Assembly: GCA_041488095.1 (NCBI GenBank)
Contig: JBGPOP010000004.1
Coordinates: 62,001 to 126,000 of the forward strand
Origin: DASYPQ01 sp041488095
Lineage (GTDB): Bacteria; Planctomycetota; UBA1135; GCA-002686595
DNA length: 64,000 bases
Direction: 5' to 3'
In this document: piece after piece, positions 24,456-33,665 of the stretch
Layout of the letters: every line of letters starts with the position of its first letter
Numbering within the stretch: the first letter of the stretch is position 1
Notes under the pieces: model-generated
Database searches by the model: none
The model's input: the letters and a program-made list of their open reading frames with translations, nothing else
Told to the model about the DNA's origin: nothing
Program-made: the position numbers and the translations under genes

Positions 24456-24992
24456 ATGTACTTCGACTACCTCAACCTCCTGGTCTTCGCCTGCGTGGGC
24501 CTCGTGTTCGTCTTCGCGAACATGATCGTGGGCTCGTTGATCCGCCCCCGGCGCAAGACGACGGAAGGTCGCGAGATCTACGAGTGCGGCGAGTCGACGA
24601 TCGGAGAGGCCTGGATCCAGTTCGACATCCGCTATTACACGGTCGCGCTGGTCTACGTGATCTTCGCCGTCGAGATCGCGTTCCTGTTCCCGTGGGCGCT
24701 CGTGCTGAAAGAATCCCTCTCCGGGACCGGGGCGGCATCGGGAGCGGGGATCGGGATCTTCGCCCTGGTCGAGGGCGCGATCTTCATCGTCGTCCTGTTC
24801 CTCGGCCTGGCCTACGTCTGGGCCAAGGGCGATCTCGACTGGGTGCTCTCCTACCAGAAGCGCAAGTACGAGCCCCGGCAGCCGCGCGTGCGGATCACGA
24901 TCCCGTCCGTCGAGGAGATCACGGCGAGCCAGGCGGCGCACGCCGGGGATGCAGCTGTCAGCGCACCCGGGAATCCCGGGGAGGCGGCCTGA
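24456..24992 (+). CDS. nuoA: NADH-quinone oxidoreductase subunit A
   Basis: A 178-residue NuoA. The family has three transmembrane helices and forms part of the membrane arm near the quinone site. The signature YECGESTIGEAWIQFDIRYY is present in the loop after helix 1. The C-terminal tail is about 50 residues longer than the common form and rich in Ala, Arg and Gly. It is first of eleven nuo genes in the order A-B-C-D-H-I-J-K-L-M-N. No Shine-Dalgarno precedes the ATG. Confidence 0.95.
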   Translation: MYFDYLNLLVFACVGLVFVFANMIVGSLIRPRRKTTEGREIYECGESTIGEAWIQFDIRYYTVALVYVIFAVEIAFLFPWALVLKESLSGTGAASGAGIGIFALVEGAIFIVVLFLGLAYVWAKGDLDWVLSYQKRKYEPRQPRVRITIPSVEEITASQAAHAGDAAVSAPGNPGEAA

Positions 24993-25014
24993 CCCCGCGC
25001 GAGCGGGAGCAACC

Positions 25015-25515
25015 ATGGGCCAGCTCGAACATCAATTCGAGGAGAACGTCCTCACGACCCGGATCGACTGGCTGCTCAATTGGGCGCGACTCAACAGCAT
25101 CTGGCCCATGACCTTCGGCCTGGCGTGCTGCGCGATCGAGATGATGGCGGTCGGCGCGGCTCACCACGACATCGACCGCTTCGGCGCGGGCGCGTTCCGC
25201 GCCAGCCCCAGGCAAGCCGACCTCATGATCGTGGCCGGTACGGTGAACTTCAAGATGGGCGAGCGCGTCAAGCGCCTCTACGACCAGATGCCCTCGCCCA
25301 AGTACGTCATCGCGATGGGGGCGTGTGCGACCGGTGGCGGGCCGTACTTCAAGTTCGGCTACACGGTGATGAAGGGCGTCGACCGCTGCGTACCCGTCGA
25401 CGTCTACATCGCCGGGTGCCCGCCGCGGCCCGAGGCCCTGCTCGAGGGCCTGATGAAGCTGCAGGAAAAGATCCGCCGCTCTTCCGTGGTGCGCAAGCCC
25501 GCGCGCACGGCTTGA
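25015..25515 (+). CDS. nuoB: NADH-quinone oxidoreductase subunit B
   Basis: A 166-residue subunit carrying cluster N2, the last iron-sulfur centre before quinone. The four cysteine ligands are visible in TFGLACCAIEMMA, in MGACATGGG and in IAGCPPRPEAL. ATG 25015 has GGGAG 5 nt upstream. Length and motifs are normal. It lies 22 nt after nuoA. Confidence 0.96.
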   Translation: MGQLEHQFEENVLTTRIDWLLNWARLNSIWPMTFGLACCAIEMMAVGAAHHDIDRFGAGAFRASPRQADLMIVAGTVNFKMGERVKRLYDQMPSPKYVIAMGACATGGGPYFKFGYTVMKGVDRCVPVDVYIAGCPPRPEALLEGLMKLQEKIRRSSVVRKPARTA

Positions 25516-25540
25516 GGAAGAGCCCGCCCGAAACCCGAGC

Positions 25541-26071
25541 ATGAACTTCGAAGGCATCCACGACCGCCTGCGCGTGATCCGCGTCCCCGGACTGCTCGGG
25601 GCGGACTTGCCGCGTCCGCCCATCCCCGGGGAGAAGCACGGCAAGGACAAGGATCCCGGCCGCAGCGGCGATCCTTTCGTCCTCGTCGATCCCCAGCGGA
25701 TCGTCGAGTTCCTGCACGTGTGCCGCGACGAGGATCGGCTGCGCTTCGAGGTGCTCGTCGATCTCACCGCGACCGATCCGAAGGCGGAGGACCCGAACCT
25801 GTGGATCGGCATGAACCTGCTGTCGATCGAGCGGCGGCAGCGGCTTGCGATCAAGGCGCTCCTGCCGAAATCCGAGCTGCGGATGCCCTCCTCGACGTCG
25901 ATCTACCGCGCCGCGCAGTGGCACGAGCGCGAGTGCGCGGAGATGTTCGGCATCACGTTCATCGGCCATCCTGATCCGCGTCACATCCTGCTGCCCGACG
26001 ACTGGGTCGGGTTCCCGCTGCGCAAGGACTACGTCTTCCCCAAGGAGTACCACGGCATCTCGTGCGAGTAG
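25541..26071 (+). CDS. nuoC: NADH-quinone oxidoreductase subunit C
   Basis: A 176-residue 30-kDa-type subunit of the peripheral arm, encoded separately from NuoD rather than fused as in E. coli. The family signature ERECAEMFGITFIGHPDPR is followed by LLPDDWVGFPLRKDY. It contacts NuoB and NuoD near the quinone-binding module. It lies 25 nt after nuoB. Confidence 0.94.
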   Translation: MNFEGIHDRLRVIRVPGLLGADLPRPPIPGEKHGKDKDPGRSGDPFVLVDPQRIVEFLHVCRDEDRLRFEVLVDLTATDPKAEDPNLWIGMNLLSIERRQRLAIKALLPKSELRMPSSTSIYRAAQWHERECAEMFGITFIGHPDPRHILLPDDWVGFPLRKDYVFPKEYHGISCE

Positions 26072-26103
26072 CACGGGAGACATCGAGGAGGATGAGGACG
26101 GCG

Positions 26104-27312
26104 ATGGCGGCGGAGCAACACGGGAGCATGACGCTCGAGAAGGAGGCGCGAGTGCTCCCCTCGGGCGAGAAGGAGTTCTTCCTCGACGTCCACACCCAGG
26201 ACATGGAGGTCAACTTCGGCCCGCAGCATCCGGCGACGCACGGCGTGATGCGGATCCTGATCCGCGCGGACGGCGAGATCGTCACCGGCGCGCAGCCGCA
26301 CCTCGGATACCTCCACCGCTGCGCCGAGAAGATCGGCGAGAGCGTCGAGTGGCTCCAGTACCTGCCCTACACCGACCGGTACGACTACCTGTCGGCGATG
26401 AACAACAACCTGGGCTACAGCATGGCGGTCGAGGCGCTGATGCCCGGTCTCGAGATCCCGCGCCGCTCGCACATGATCCGCACGATCTGCGCCGAGCTGA
26501 ATCGCATCGGCAGCCACCTGATCGCCTTCGGCACCTACGGCCTCGACATCGGCGCGTTCACGCCCTTCTTCTACGCCTTCCGCGAGCGCGAGTGGATCAT
26601 GTCGCTGTTCGAGAAGATCTGCGGCGCGCGCCTGACCTACAGCTTCATCCGCATCGGCGGGGTGTTCAACGACGCGCCCCCGGGCTGGCTCCAGGAGATC
26701 GAGCGCTTCTGCGACGTCTTCGAGGAGAAGTGGAAGGAGTACGTCGATCTCCTGGTGTTGAACCAGATCTTCGTCAAGCGCACCGCGAACGTCGGGGTGA
26801 TCCCCAAGGAGATGGCGCTCGACTTCGGGCTGACCGGGCCGATGCTGCGCGGCTCGGGCGTCGACTTCGACCTGCGCCGCGACATGCCCTACTCGCTCTA
26901 CGGCGAGATGGTGAAGCAGGGCGTGTTCGACGTGGTCCTCGGCCGAGGCGAGAAGGGGACCGTCGGCGACTGCTGGGACCGCACCTACTGCCGCGTTTAC
27001 GAGATGATCGAGTGCATCAAGATCGTGCGCTGGTGCCTCGACAACATCGCGCCGGGGCCTGTGCTCGGGGACGTCCCCAAGGTGCTGCGCATCCCGCCCG
27101 GCGAGGCCTACGTCGGCATCGAGAATCCGCGCGGGGAGCTGGGGCACTACGTGGTGTCGGACGGCGGCAAGATCGCCGTGCGCGTGCGCGTGCGCGGGCC
27201 CTCGTTCACCAACGTGGCCATCCTCGAGGAGATCCTGCCCGGAGCGCTGATCGCCGACGCGATCGCGATCATCGGGTCGACCGACGTCGTCATCGGGGAG
27301 ACGGACCGCTAA
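26104..27312 (+). CDS. nuoD: NADH-quinone oxidoreductase subunit D
   Basis: A 402-residue 49-kDa-type subunit that forms the quinone-binding cavity with NuoB. Signatures are NFGPQHPATHGVMR, the quinone-site segment LGYLHRCAEKIGE, and the C-terminal PRGELGHYVVSDG. ATG 26104 is chosen because GAGG lies 6 nt upstream. ATG 26092 and GTG 26062 (overlapping nuoC) are in frame and possible. It is related to NiFe-hydrogenase large subunits but lacks their metal-binding cysteines, as expected. Confidence 0.95.
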   Translation: MAAEQHGSMTLEKEARVLPSGEKEFFLDVHTQDMEVNFGPQHPATHGVMRILIRADGEIVTGAQPHLGYLHRCAEKIGESVEWLQYLPYTDRYDYLSAMNNNLGYSMAVEALMPGLEIPRRSHMIRTICAELNRIGSHLIAFGTYGLDIGAFTPFFYAFREREWIMSLFEKICGARLTYSFIRIGGVFNDAPPGWLQEIERFCDVFEEKWKEYVDLLVLNQIFVKRTANVGVIPKEMALDFGLTGPMLRGSGVDFDLRRDMPYSLYGEMVKQGVFDVVLGRGEKGTVGDCWDRTYCRVYEMIECIKIVRWCLDNIAPGPVLGDVPKVLRIPPGEAYVGIENPRGELGHYVVSDGGKIAVRVRVRGPSFTNVAILEEILPGALIADAIAIIGSTDVVIGETDR

Positions 27313-27316
27313 CGGC

Positions 27317-28405
27317 ATGGAGGGAGGGAACGCATTCCTGACGCTCCTCCAGAAGCTCGCGCCCGCCGGCGTGCCGCCCTGGGTCCTGGTCCTTTCCGCC
27401 GCGCTGGTCGGCATCGTCGTGCTGATCGGCCTCGTGTCCGTGTTCGTGATGTTCTCGGTCTGGCTCGAGCGCAAGGTCTCCGGCCACATCCAGTGTCGTT
27501 ACGGGCCGATGTACGCGGGCGGATGGCACGGCTGGGCCCAGTCGCTCGCCGACACGGTCAAGCTTCTCGCCAAGGAGGACCTGATCCCGCTCGGATCCGA
27601 CAAGCCGCTCTTCGTCCTGGCGCCCGCGATCATGCTGGCCTCGATCTTCGGTGCGCTGGCCGTGATGCCGCTGGCGCCGAGCCTGTACTTCACCAACCTG
27701 AACCTGGGCCTCTTCGCCATCCTGGCGATGTCCTCGATGACGACGATCGGGGTGGTCATGGCCGGCTGGGCGTCCAATTCCAAGTGGGCGCTGTACGGCT
27801 CGATGCGCGAGGCGGCCCAGGTCGTCGCCTACGAGATCCCCCTGGGCATCTCCCTGCTCGTGCCGCTGATGGTCGTCGGCACGTTCAACCTGCGCGAGGC
27901 CAGCTCGCAGCAGGCGGTCTGGCTCGGGATGCACTGGGTGATCTTCCAGAATCCGTTCGTGATCCCGGCCTTCGTCCTGTTCTTCATCGCGGCGCTCGCC
28001 GAGACCAAGCGCGCGCCCTTCGACCTGCCCGAGGCGGAGTCGGAGCTCGTCGCCGGTTTCATGACCGAGTACTCGGGCCTGCGCTGGTCGTTCTTCTTCC
28101 TCGAGGAGTACGCCGCGATGTTCCTGATGTCGGTCGTCGCGGCCGTGTTCTTCCTGGGCGGATTCGAGAGCCCGCTCACGCACCTCGCGCGGAGGTCCTT
28201 CGGCGAGGGGAGCGCGATCCATGAGCTCGTCGCGGCCGGGACCCTGCTGGCCAAGGCCATGTTCGGTGTGTTCCTGATGATGTGGTTGCGCTGGACCTTG
28301 CCGCGCGTTCGCATCGACCAGGTGATGGGCATGGGGTACAAGTACCTCACGCCCCTTGCGCTCGTGTGCGTCCTGGGCGCGGGGGTGTGGGAGGCGATCT
28401 TCTGA
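27317..28405 (+). CDS. nuoH: NADH-quinone oxidoreductase subunit H
   Basis: A 362-residue membrane subunit with about eight helices linking the peripheral arm to the proton-pumping arm. Signatures are ERKVSGHIQCRYGP in the first loop, LAKEDLIP, and the strongly conserved quinone-tunnel segment ETKRAPFDLPEAESELVAGF. It starts 4 nt after nuoD, so translation is closely coupled. Confidence 0.96.
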   Translation: MEGGNAFLTLLQKLAPAGVPPWVLVLSAALVGIVVLIGLVSVFVMFSVWLERKVSGHIQCRYGPMYAGGWHGWAQSLADTVKLLAKEDLIPLGSDKPLFVLAPAIMLASIFGALAVMPLAPSLYFTNLNLGLFAILAMSSMTTIGVVMAGWASNSKWALYGSMREAAQVVAYEIPLGISLLVPLMVVGTFNLREASSQQAVWLGMHWVIFQNPFVIPAFVLFFIAALAETKRAPFDLPEAESELVAGFMTEYSGLRWSFFFLEEYAAMFLMSVVAAVFFLGGFESPLTHLARRSFGEGSAIHELVAAGTLLAKAMFGVFLMMWLRWTLPRVRIDQVMGMGYKYLTPLALVCVLGAGVWEAIF

Positions 28406-28430
28406 GGCGCGATCGCGCCGCAGGCCACGC

Positions 28431-28985
28431 ATGAGTGCCGCCAAGACCTACTTCAAGAACGTCTGGGACAGCGTGGCGACGACGCTCGTCGGCATGAAGA
28501 TCACGGGCAAGTACCTGCTCCAGAAACCGATCACGGTGCAGTACCCCGACGAGCGCCTGCCGATCCCCGAGCGCTACCGCGGGATCCACTACCTCGAACA
28601 GGAGAAGTGCATCGACTGCCTGGCGTGCGCGCGCGCGTGCCCCATCGACTGCATCGAGATGGACGCGGTGCGGCACGGCAAGGAGCTCGAGTGGATCTCG
28701 TTCACGCTCGACTACCAGAAATGCATGTTCTGCGAGCTGTGCGTCTATCCCTGCCCGAAGGACTGCATCCACATGGGCACGGAGTTCGCCTTCGTGACCT
28801 ACGACCGCAGCGAGTTGAAGCACGACCTCCTCTCCTTCAAGGGCATGGCCAAGGAGGCGCGCATCCGCATGAAGGACGCGGAGGTGAAGAAGAAGGAGAA
28901 GGAGGCCGCCAAGGCCGCCAAGGGCGCAGGCGAGACCGCCGCGTCGGCGCCGCCGGCCGGACCTCAGGCGGAAGGCCACGCCTGA
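28431..28985 (+). CDS. nuoI: NADH-quinone oxidoreductase subunit I
   Basis: A 184-residue ferredoxin-like subunit carrying two [4Fe-4S] clusters (N6a and N6b). Both Cys motifs are complete: CIDCLACARACPIDC and CMFCELCVYPCPKDC. A Lys/Glu/Ala-rich tail of about 45 residues, looking like a charged helix, follows the usual C-terminus. Because NuoEFG are absent here, NuoI could be where electrons enter from another donor (inference). Confidence 0.95.
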   Translation: MSAAKTYFKNVWDSVATTLVGMKITGKYLLQKPITVQYPDERLPIPERYRGIHYLEQEKCIDCLACARACPIDCIEMDAVRHGKELEWISFTLDYQKCMFCELCVYPCPKDCIHMGTEFAFVTYDRSELKHDLLSFKGMAKEARIRMKDAEVKKKEKEAAKAAKGAGETAASAPPAGPQAEGHA

Positions 28986-28986
28986 G

Positions 28987-29619
28987 ATGGAGCGCTCTTC
29001 CAAGGTCTTCTACGCGCTTCTCGCGTTGCTCGCGCTGGCGTTGATCGGGGGCGGCCTCGGTGCCGCCGGGGGCGAGGGCCTCGCGTTCGGGCTCTTCGCC
29101 TTCCTCACGGTCGGTGGCGGCCTGATGTGCGTCTTCGAGCGTTCCGTCGTGCGCAGCGCCTTCTCGCTGCTCGCCACCTTCTCGGGCACGGCCGGACTGT
29201 TCCTGCTGCTCGGCGCGGACTTCCTGGCGATGGCCCAGATCCTGATCTACGTGGGTGGAATCCTGGCGCTGATCCTGTTCGGGGTCATGTTGACCCCGCC
29301 GGACCTCACGGAGCGGAGGCTGCCGCGTGTCGTGACGGGACTCGTGCTCGTCGGCGGAGCGGTCGCGTGGATCGGCTTCCAGGTGCGCGCGAGCGTCGTG
29401 TGGGCGACCGCGGAGACGCTGCCGCCGCTCGAGAGCAATGCGCGCCGGATCGGCGTGGGATTCCTGGCGGCCGGGCAATACGTCGTGCCCTTCGAGCTGG
29501 CGGCGGTCGTGCTGACCGTCGCGCTCGTCGCGGCGGTCTACATCGCGCGGCGCAAGAAGTCCGACCTCGAGCCGGATGCGGTAGAAGGCGACCCCGCGCC
29601 GCGGACGGGAGAACCGTGA
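28987..29619 (+). CDS. nuoJ: NADH-quinone oxidoreductase subunit J
   Basis: A 210-residue membrane subunit with five hydrophobic helices. The conserved third-helix region DFLAMAQILIYVGGILALIL is the pi-bulge segment involved in coupling. It starts 1 nt after nuoI, and its stop overlaps the ATG of nuoK. The C-terminus after the last helix is short and acidic. Confidence 0.93.
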   Translation: MERSSKVFYALLALLALALIGGGLGAAGGEGLAFGLFAFLTVGGGLMCVFERSVVRSAFSLLATFSGTAGLFLLLGADFLAMAQILIYVGGILALILFGVMLTPPDLTERRLPRVVTGLVLVGGAVAWIGFQVRASVVWATAETLPPLESNARRIGVGFLAAGQYVVPFELAAVVLTVALVAAVYIARRKKSDLEPDAVEGDPAPRTGEP

Positions 29620-29921
29620 TGGGAGTGGGAGCCTACCTGGCCGTCTCGGCCGCGCTGTTCGCGCTCGGGATCGTGGCCATCGTCGTGCGGCGCAACGTGC
29701 TGTACGTGCTCATGGGGATCGAGATGATCCTGAACGCCGCCAACATCAACTTCGTGGCCTTCAGCCGCCACAACGGAGGCCGCCTCGACGGCCAGATGTT
29801 CGCGATCTTCGTGATCATCCTGGCTGCGGCCGAGGCCGCGGTGGCGCTGGCGATCGTGCTCAACGTCGTCCAGCTGTTCGACTCGGTCAATCCAGGCGGC
29901 GTCGACCAGCTCCGCGACTGA
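29619..29921 (+). CDS. nuoK: NADH-quinone oxidoreductase subunit K
   Basis: A 100-residue, three-helix subunit related to MrpC. The two conserved membrane glutamates lie in LMGIEMILNAANINFVAF and in ILAAAEAAVALAIVL. ATG 29619 overlaps the nuoJ stop, and GTG 29616 is an alternative. Length is standard. Confidence 0.95.
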   Translation: MGVGAYLAVSAALFALGIVAIVVRRNVLYVLMGIEMILNAANINFVAFSRHNGGRLDGQMFAIFVIILAAAEAAVALAIVLNVVQLFDSVNPGGVDQLRD

Positions 29922-29937
29922 CCCGGCGAACCCTCCC

Positions 29938-32082
29938 ATGCCGCGCTTCGACCCCGCCACCGACTGGAAGCTCCTGCTCGCCGTGCCGGCGATCCCGCTG
30001 GCCGGGTTCGTCGTGAACCTTTTCCTCGAGCGCAGCCTGCCGCGCAAGGGCGACTGGCTCCTGACGGGCGGCATGTTCGTCGTGATGGCGATCGCGCTGT
30101 GGATGGCCGCCAAGGCGATCGCGGCCGGCTTCGCGGGCGAGGAATTCTTCCACCAGTCCCGACAGGACGGCTTCGCCTGGTCCTGGCTCTATCAGACCGG
30201 CAAGAGCCCCGATTCGCCGCTCAACCTGACCGCCGGGATCCTCTACGACAACCTCGGCGCCGCGATGCTCGCGGTCGTCGGCGTCGTGTCGTTCTTCGTG
30301 CACCTGTTCTCGATCGGCTACATGAAGGGCGACCGCCGCTACCACATCTTCTTCGCGAACATCAGCCTGTTCACGTTCGCGATGCTCGGGCTCGTCCTCT
30401 CGGACAACCTGCTCATCTTCTTCGTGTTCTGGGAGCTGATGGGGCTGATGTCCTACCTGCTCATCGGACACTTCGCCCACGATCCCGGCCACCCGCGCAA
30501 CCTCTTCGCCACGTCGGCCTGCAAGAAGGCCTTCCTGACCACGCGCGTCGGGGACACGTGCCTCCTGGTGGGCATGATGATCTTCTACTGGAAGTTCCAG
30601 ACGCTGCAGTTCACGGAGCTCTGGCGCCTCGCGCAGGAGGAGGTCGCGCGCCACGGCGGATACTACCCGACCTGGATGACCGTCGCGGGCCTGTTCATCT
30701 TCGGCGGCACGGTCGGCAAGTCGGCGCAGTTCCCGCTGCACATCTGGCTGCCGGACGCGATGGAAGGACCGACGCCCGTGTCGGCGATGATCCACGCGGC
30801 GACCATGGTCGCGGCGGGCGTCTTCCTGCTCGGACGGACCTTTCCGTTGATGAGCCCGGAGGTCCTCGCGGTCGTGACCGTGGTCGGCTCGTTCACCGCT
30901 CTCTTCGCGGCGACGATCGGCACGACGGTCAACGACATCAAGGGCGTGCTCGCCTACTCGACGATCTCGCAGCTCGGCTTCATGGTCGCGGCCTGTGGCC
31001 TGGGCGGCGTCGTGTTCGGCATGTTCCACATGGTCACGCACGCCTTCTTCAAGGCCTGCCTGTTCCTGTGCGCCGGCTCGGTGATCCACGGCTGCCACCA
31101 CGAGCAGGACATGCGCCGGATGGGAGGGCTCAGGAAGTTCATGCCGGTGACCTTCGCCTGCATGCTCGCCTCGACGCTCGCGATCGCCGGCATCCCGCTG
31201 TTCTCGGGCTTCTATTCCAAGGACGAGATCATCAAGACGGCGTTCGAGAGGAGCCTGACGCACTTCGAGGGGGCGAGCTTCTTCGCCGCGCTGGCGCTGC
31301 CCGCGGCGGCGCTCCTGACCGCGTTCTACATGTTCCGGCTGATGTTCATGACCTTCTTCGGCGCCTACCGCGGAGCCGAGGCGCACGGGCACGGTCACGA
31401 AGACCACGGGCACGCCCACGTCCCGCACGAGTCTCCCTGGCCGATCACGGTGGCGCTCTGCGGCTTGGCGCTCCTGGGCATCCTGGGCGGACATTTCTGG
31501 CTCGCAGCGCCGGGCGATCCGCTCGCGAGCCACACGCCGCCGTGGTTCCTGAGGATGGTGAGCCTCGAGCGCCTCTACGGAGGCCTCGTCGCCGAGCCGC
31601 ACGTCTCCGAGCACGTCGAGCACCAGGCGCACGGTCTCGCGCTCTCGATCTCGCTCGGAGTCGCGCTTGCCGGCCTCTTGATCGCCTTCCTCCTGTACCA
31701 GGCGCGGAAGATCGATCCAGCCAGGATCGTCCGCGCCCTCGGCGGCGTCTACCACACGGTCGCGAACAAGTACTGGATCGACGAGATCGTGAACGCGACC
31801 GTCGTCCGCCCCACGATCGGGCTCGCCCTGGCGCAGAAGTGGTTCGACGAGAACGTCGTCGACGGCATCGTCAACGGCCTCGGGATCCTGAACCGGACCC
31901 TGGGGTTCGTCAGCGCCTGGTTCGACCTGAAGGGCGTCGACGGCGCCGTCAACGGCGTCGGAGCGACGACCCAGGCCTTCGGATCGGTCGCGCGCCTGTT
32001 CCAGACCGGACGGATCCAGCAGTACGTCACCTTCGCCGTGGCAGGCGGCCTCCTCCTTGCCGCCTGGCTGATCCTGAGCTGA
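29938..32082 (+). CDS. nuoL: NADH-quinone oxidoreductase subunit L
   Basis: A 714-residue Mrp-antiporter-like proton-pumping subunit. Signatures include FFVFWELMGLMSYLLIGHF, the proton-channel segment HIWLPDAMEGPTPVSAMIHA and NDIKGVLAYSTISQLGFM. A His-rich hydrophilic loop (HGHGHEDHGHAHVPHE, about residues 483-498) interrupts the later helices and could bind metal. The C-terminal lateral-helix region is present. It starts 16 nt after nuoK. Confidence 0.96.
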   Translation: MPRFDPATDWKLLLAVPAIPLAGFVVNLFLERSLPRKGDWLLTGGMFVVMAIALWMAAKAIAAGFAGEEFFHQSRQDGFAWSWLYQTGKSPDSPLNLTAGILYDNLGAAMLAVVGVVSFFVHLFSIGYMKGDRRYHIFFANISLFTFAMLGLVLSDNLLIFFVFWELMGLMSYLLIGHFAHDPGHPRNLFATSACKKAFLTTRVGDTCLLVGMMIFYWKFQTLQFTELWRLAQEEVARHGGYYPTWMTVAGLFIFGGTVGKSAQFPLHIWLPDAMEGPTPVSAMIHAATMVAAGVFLLGRTFPLMSPEVLAVVTVVGSFTALFAATIGTTVNDIKGVLAYSTISQLGFMVAACGLGGVVFGMFHMVTHAFFKACLFLCAGSVIHGCHHEQDMRRMGGLRKFMPVTFACMLASTLAIAGIPLFSGFYSKDEIIKTAFERSLTHFEGASFFAALALPAAALLTAFYMFRLMFMTFFGAYRGAEAHGHGHEDHGHAHVPHESPWPITVALCGLALLGILGGHFWLAAPGDPLASHTPPWFLRMVSLERLYGGLVAEPHVSEHVEHQAHGLALSISLGVALAGLLIAFLLYQARKIDPARIVRALGGVYHTVANKYWIDEIVNATVVRPTIGLALAQKWFDENVVDGIVNGLGILNRTLGFVSAWFDLKGVDGAVNGVGATTQAFGSVARLFQTGRIQQYVTFAVAGGLLLAAWLILS

Positions 32083-32113
32083 CCGAGCACCCGACCACGA
32101 CACCGGACGCTTC

Positions 32114-33646
32114 ATGCACACCCACATCCTCACCTGGATCACCTTCGTCCCTCTGATCGGGATGGCGGTCATCCTGTGCCTACCCCGCAACGCGACGGCA
32201 GCGATCAAGGGCGTGAGCCTGGTCGCGACGTTCATCCCGCTCGTGCTCGCGACGCAGGTCTACTTCGGGATGTTCGACAAGACCGCGTCGGGGTTCCAGC
32301 TGGTCGAGCGCGCGAGCTGGATCGCGGGGATCAAGGCCCAGTACTTCATGGGCATCGACGGGATCTCGCTGTCCCTCGTGTGGCTGACGACGCTCCTGCT
32401 CTTCATCGCCGTGCCGGCGAGCTTCAACATCGAGAAGGCGCAGAAATCCTATTACGCCCTGCTCATGCTCCTCGAGGTCGGCATCACGGGCGTGTTCGTT
32501 TCGCTGGACTTCTTCCTCTTCTACGTGTTCTGGGAAATCATGCTCCTGCCGATGTACTTCCTCATCGGCATCTGGGGCGGCCCGCGGCGCGAGTACGCGG
32601 CCATCAAGTTCTTCCTGTACACGCTGGCGGGCTCGGTGCTGATGCTCGTCGCGGTCGTCGCGTTGCGGATCGATAGCGGGAGCTTCTCGATCCCCGACCT
32701 GATCTCGATGGCCCACGCCGGGAGGTTGACCGGGGAGCACCTGCCCTACGGCGGGATGCTGGTGGGGATGAAGTTCGCGACCTGGGTGTTCTGGTTCCTG
32801 TTCGTGGCCTTCGCGATCAAGGTGCCGGTCGTGCCTTTCCACACCTGGCTGCCCGATGCGCACGTGCAGGCGCCGACGCCGATCTCGGTGATCCTGGCAG
32901 GCATCCTGCTGAAGCTCGGGGGCTACGGGATGATGCGAGCGTGCTTCCCGATCGTCCCGGGCGCCTTCCACGAGTTCGCGTTCGTGCTGGGAGTGCTCGG
33001 CGTCACCAGCATCGTGTACGGCTCCTTCGTCGCGCTGGGCCAGACGGACTTCAAGCGGATGATCGCGTACAGCTCGGTGGGCCACATGGGATACGTGCTG
33101 CTCGGGTTCGCCGCGCTCACGGAACAAGGGATGAACGGCGCCGCCCTCCAGATGTTCAACCACGGCACGTCCTCGGCCGCGTGCTTCCTCGTGGTCGGCG
33201 TTCTCTACGACCGCGCCCACCACCGCGACCTGAACGGCTTCGGCGGGATATCGCAGGTGATGCCGCGCTACTGGGCGCTGAGCACGGTCGCGTTCTTCGC
33301 CTCGATCGGGTTGCCCGGCATGGGCGGCTTCATCTCGGAGTGGATGACGCTCGTCGGCGCCTTCCAGTCGGGCGACCCGCGCTTCCGGATCCTGGTGCTC
33401 ATCTCGACCATAGGGATCGTGATCACCGCGGCGTACCTCTTGTGGGCGATGCAGCGCGTGTTCCTGGGCAAGCTCAACGAGAAGTACAAGGATCTCCCGG
33501 ACATCAGCTTCCGCGAGGTCTTCAGCCAGGCGCCTCTGCTGTTCCTGTGCATCCTGCTCGGCGTGTTCCCCTTCCTGCTGCTCGACTGGATGAGCGTGAG
33601 CGTCAGAGGTCTCGTCAGCATGCTGGGCGGGATCTTGCAGGGGTGA
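32114..33646 (+). CDS. nuoM: NADH-quinone oxidoreductase subunit M
   Basis: A 510-residue Mrp-antiporter-like subunit of about fourteen helices. Key features are FFLFYVFWEIMLLPMYFLIG with the conserved helix-5 Glu, VPFHTWLPDAHVQAPTPIS, and DFKRMIAYSSVGHMGYVLLG with the conserved Lys. Length is typical. It lies 31 nt after nuoL. Confidence 0.96.
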   Translation: MHTHILTWITFVPLIGMAVILCLPRNATAAIKGVSLVATFIPLVLATQVYFGMFDKTASGFQLVERASWIAGIKAQYFMGIDGISLSLVWLTTLLLFIAVPASFNIEKAQKSYYALLMLLEVGITGVFVSLDFFLFYVFWEIMLLPMYFLIGIWGGPRREYAAIKFFLYTLAGSVLMLVAVVALRIDSGSFSIPDLISMAHAGRLTGEHLPYGGMLVGMKFATWVFWFLFVAFAIKVPVVPFHTWLPDAHVQAPTPISVILAGILLKLGGYGMMRACFPIVPGAFHEFAFVLGVLGVTSIVYGSFVALGQTDFKRMIAYSSVGHMGYVLLGFAALTEQGMNGAALQMFNHGTSSAACFLVVGVLYDRAHHRDLNGFGGISQVMPRYWALSTVAFFASIGLPGMGGFISEWMTLVGAFQSGDPRFRILVLISTIGIVITAAYLLWAMQRVFLGKLNEKYKDLPDISFREVFSQAPLLFLCILLGVFPFLLLDWMSVSVRGLVSMLGGILQG

Positions 33647-33665
33647 GCCCGAGGAACCTCGGTCC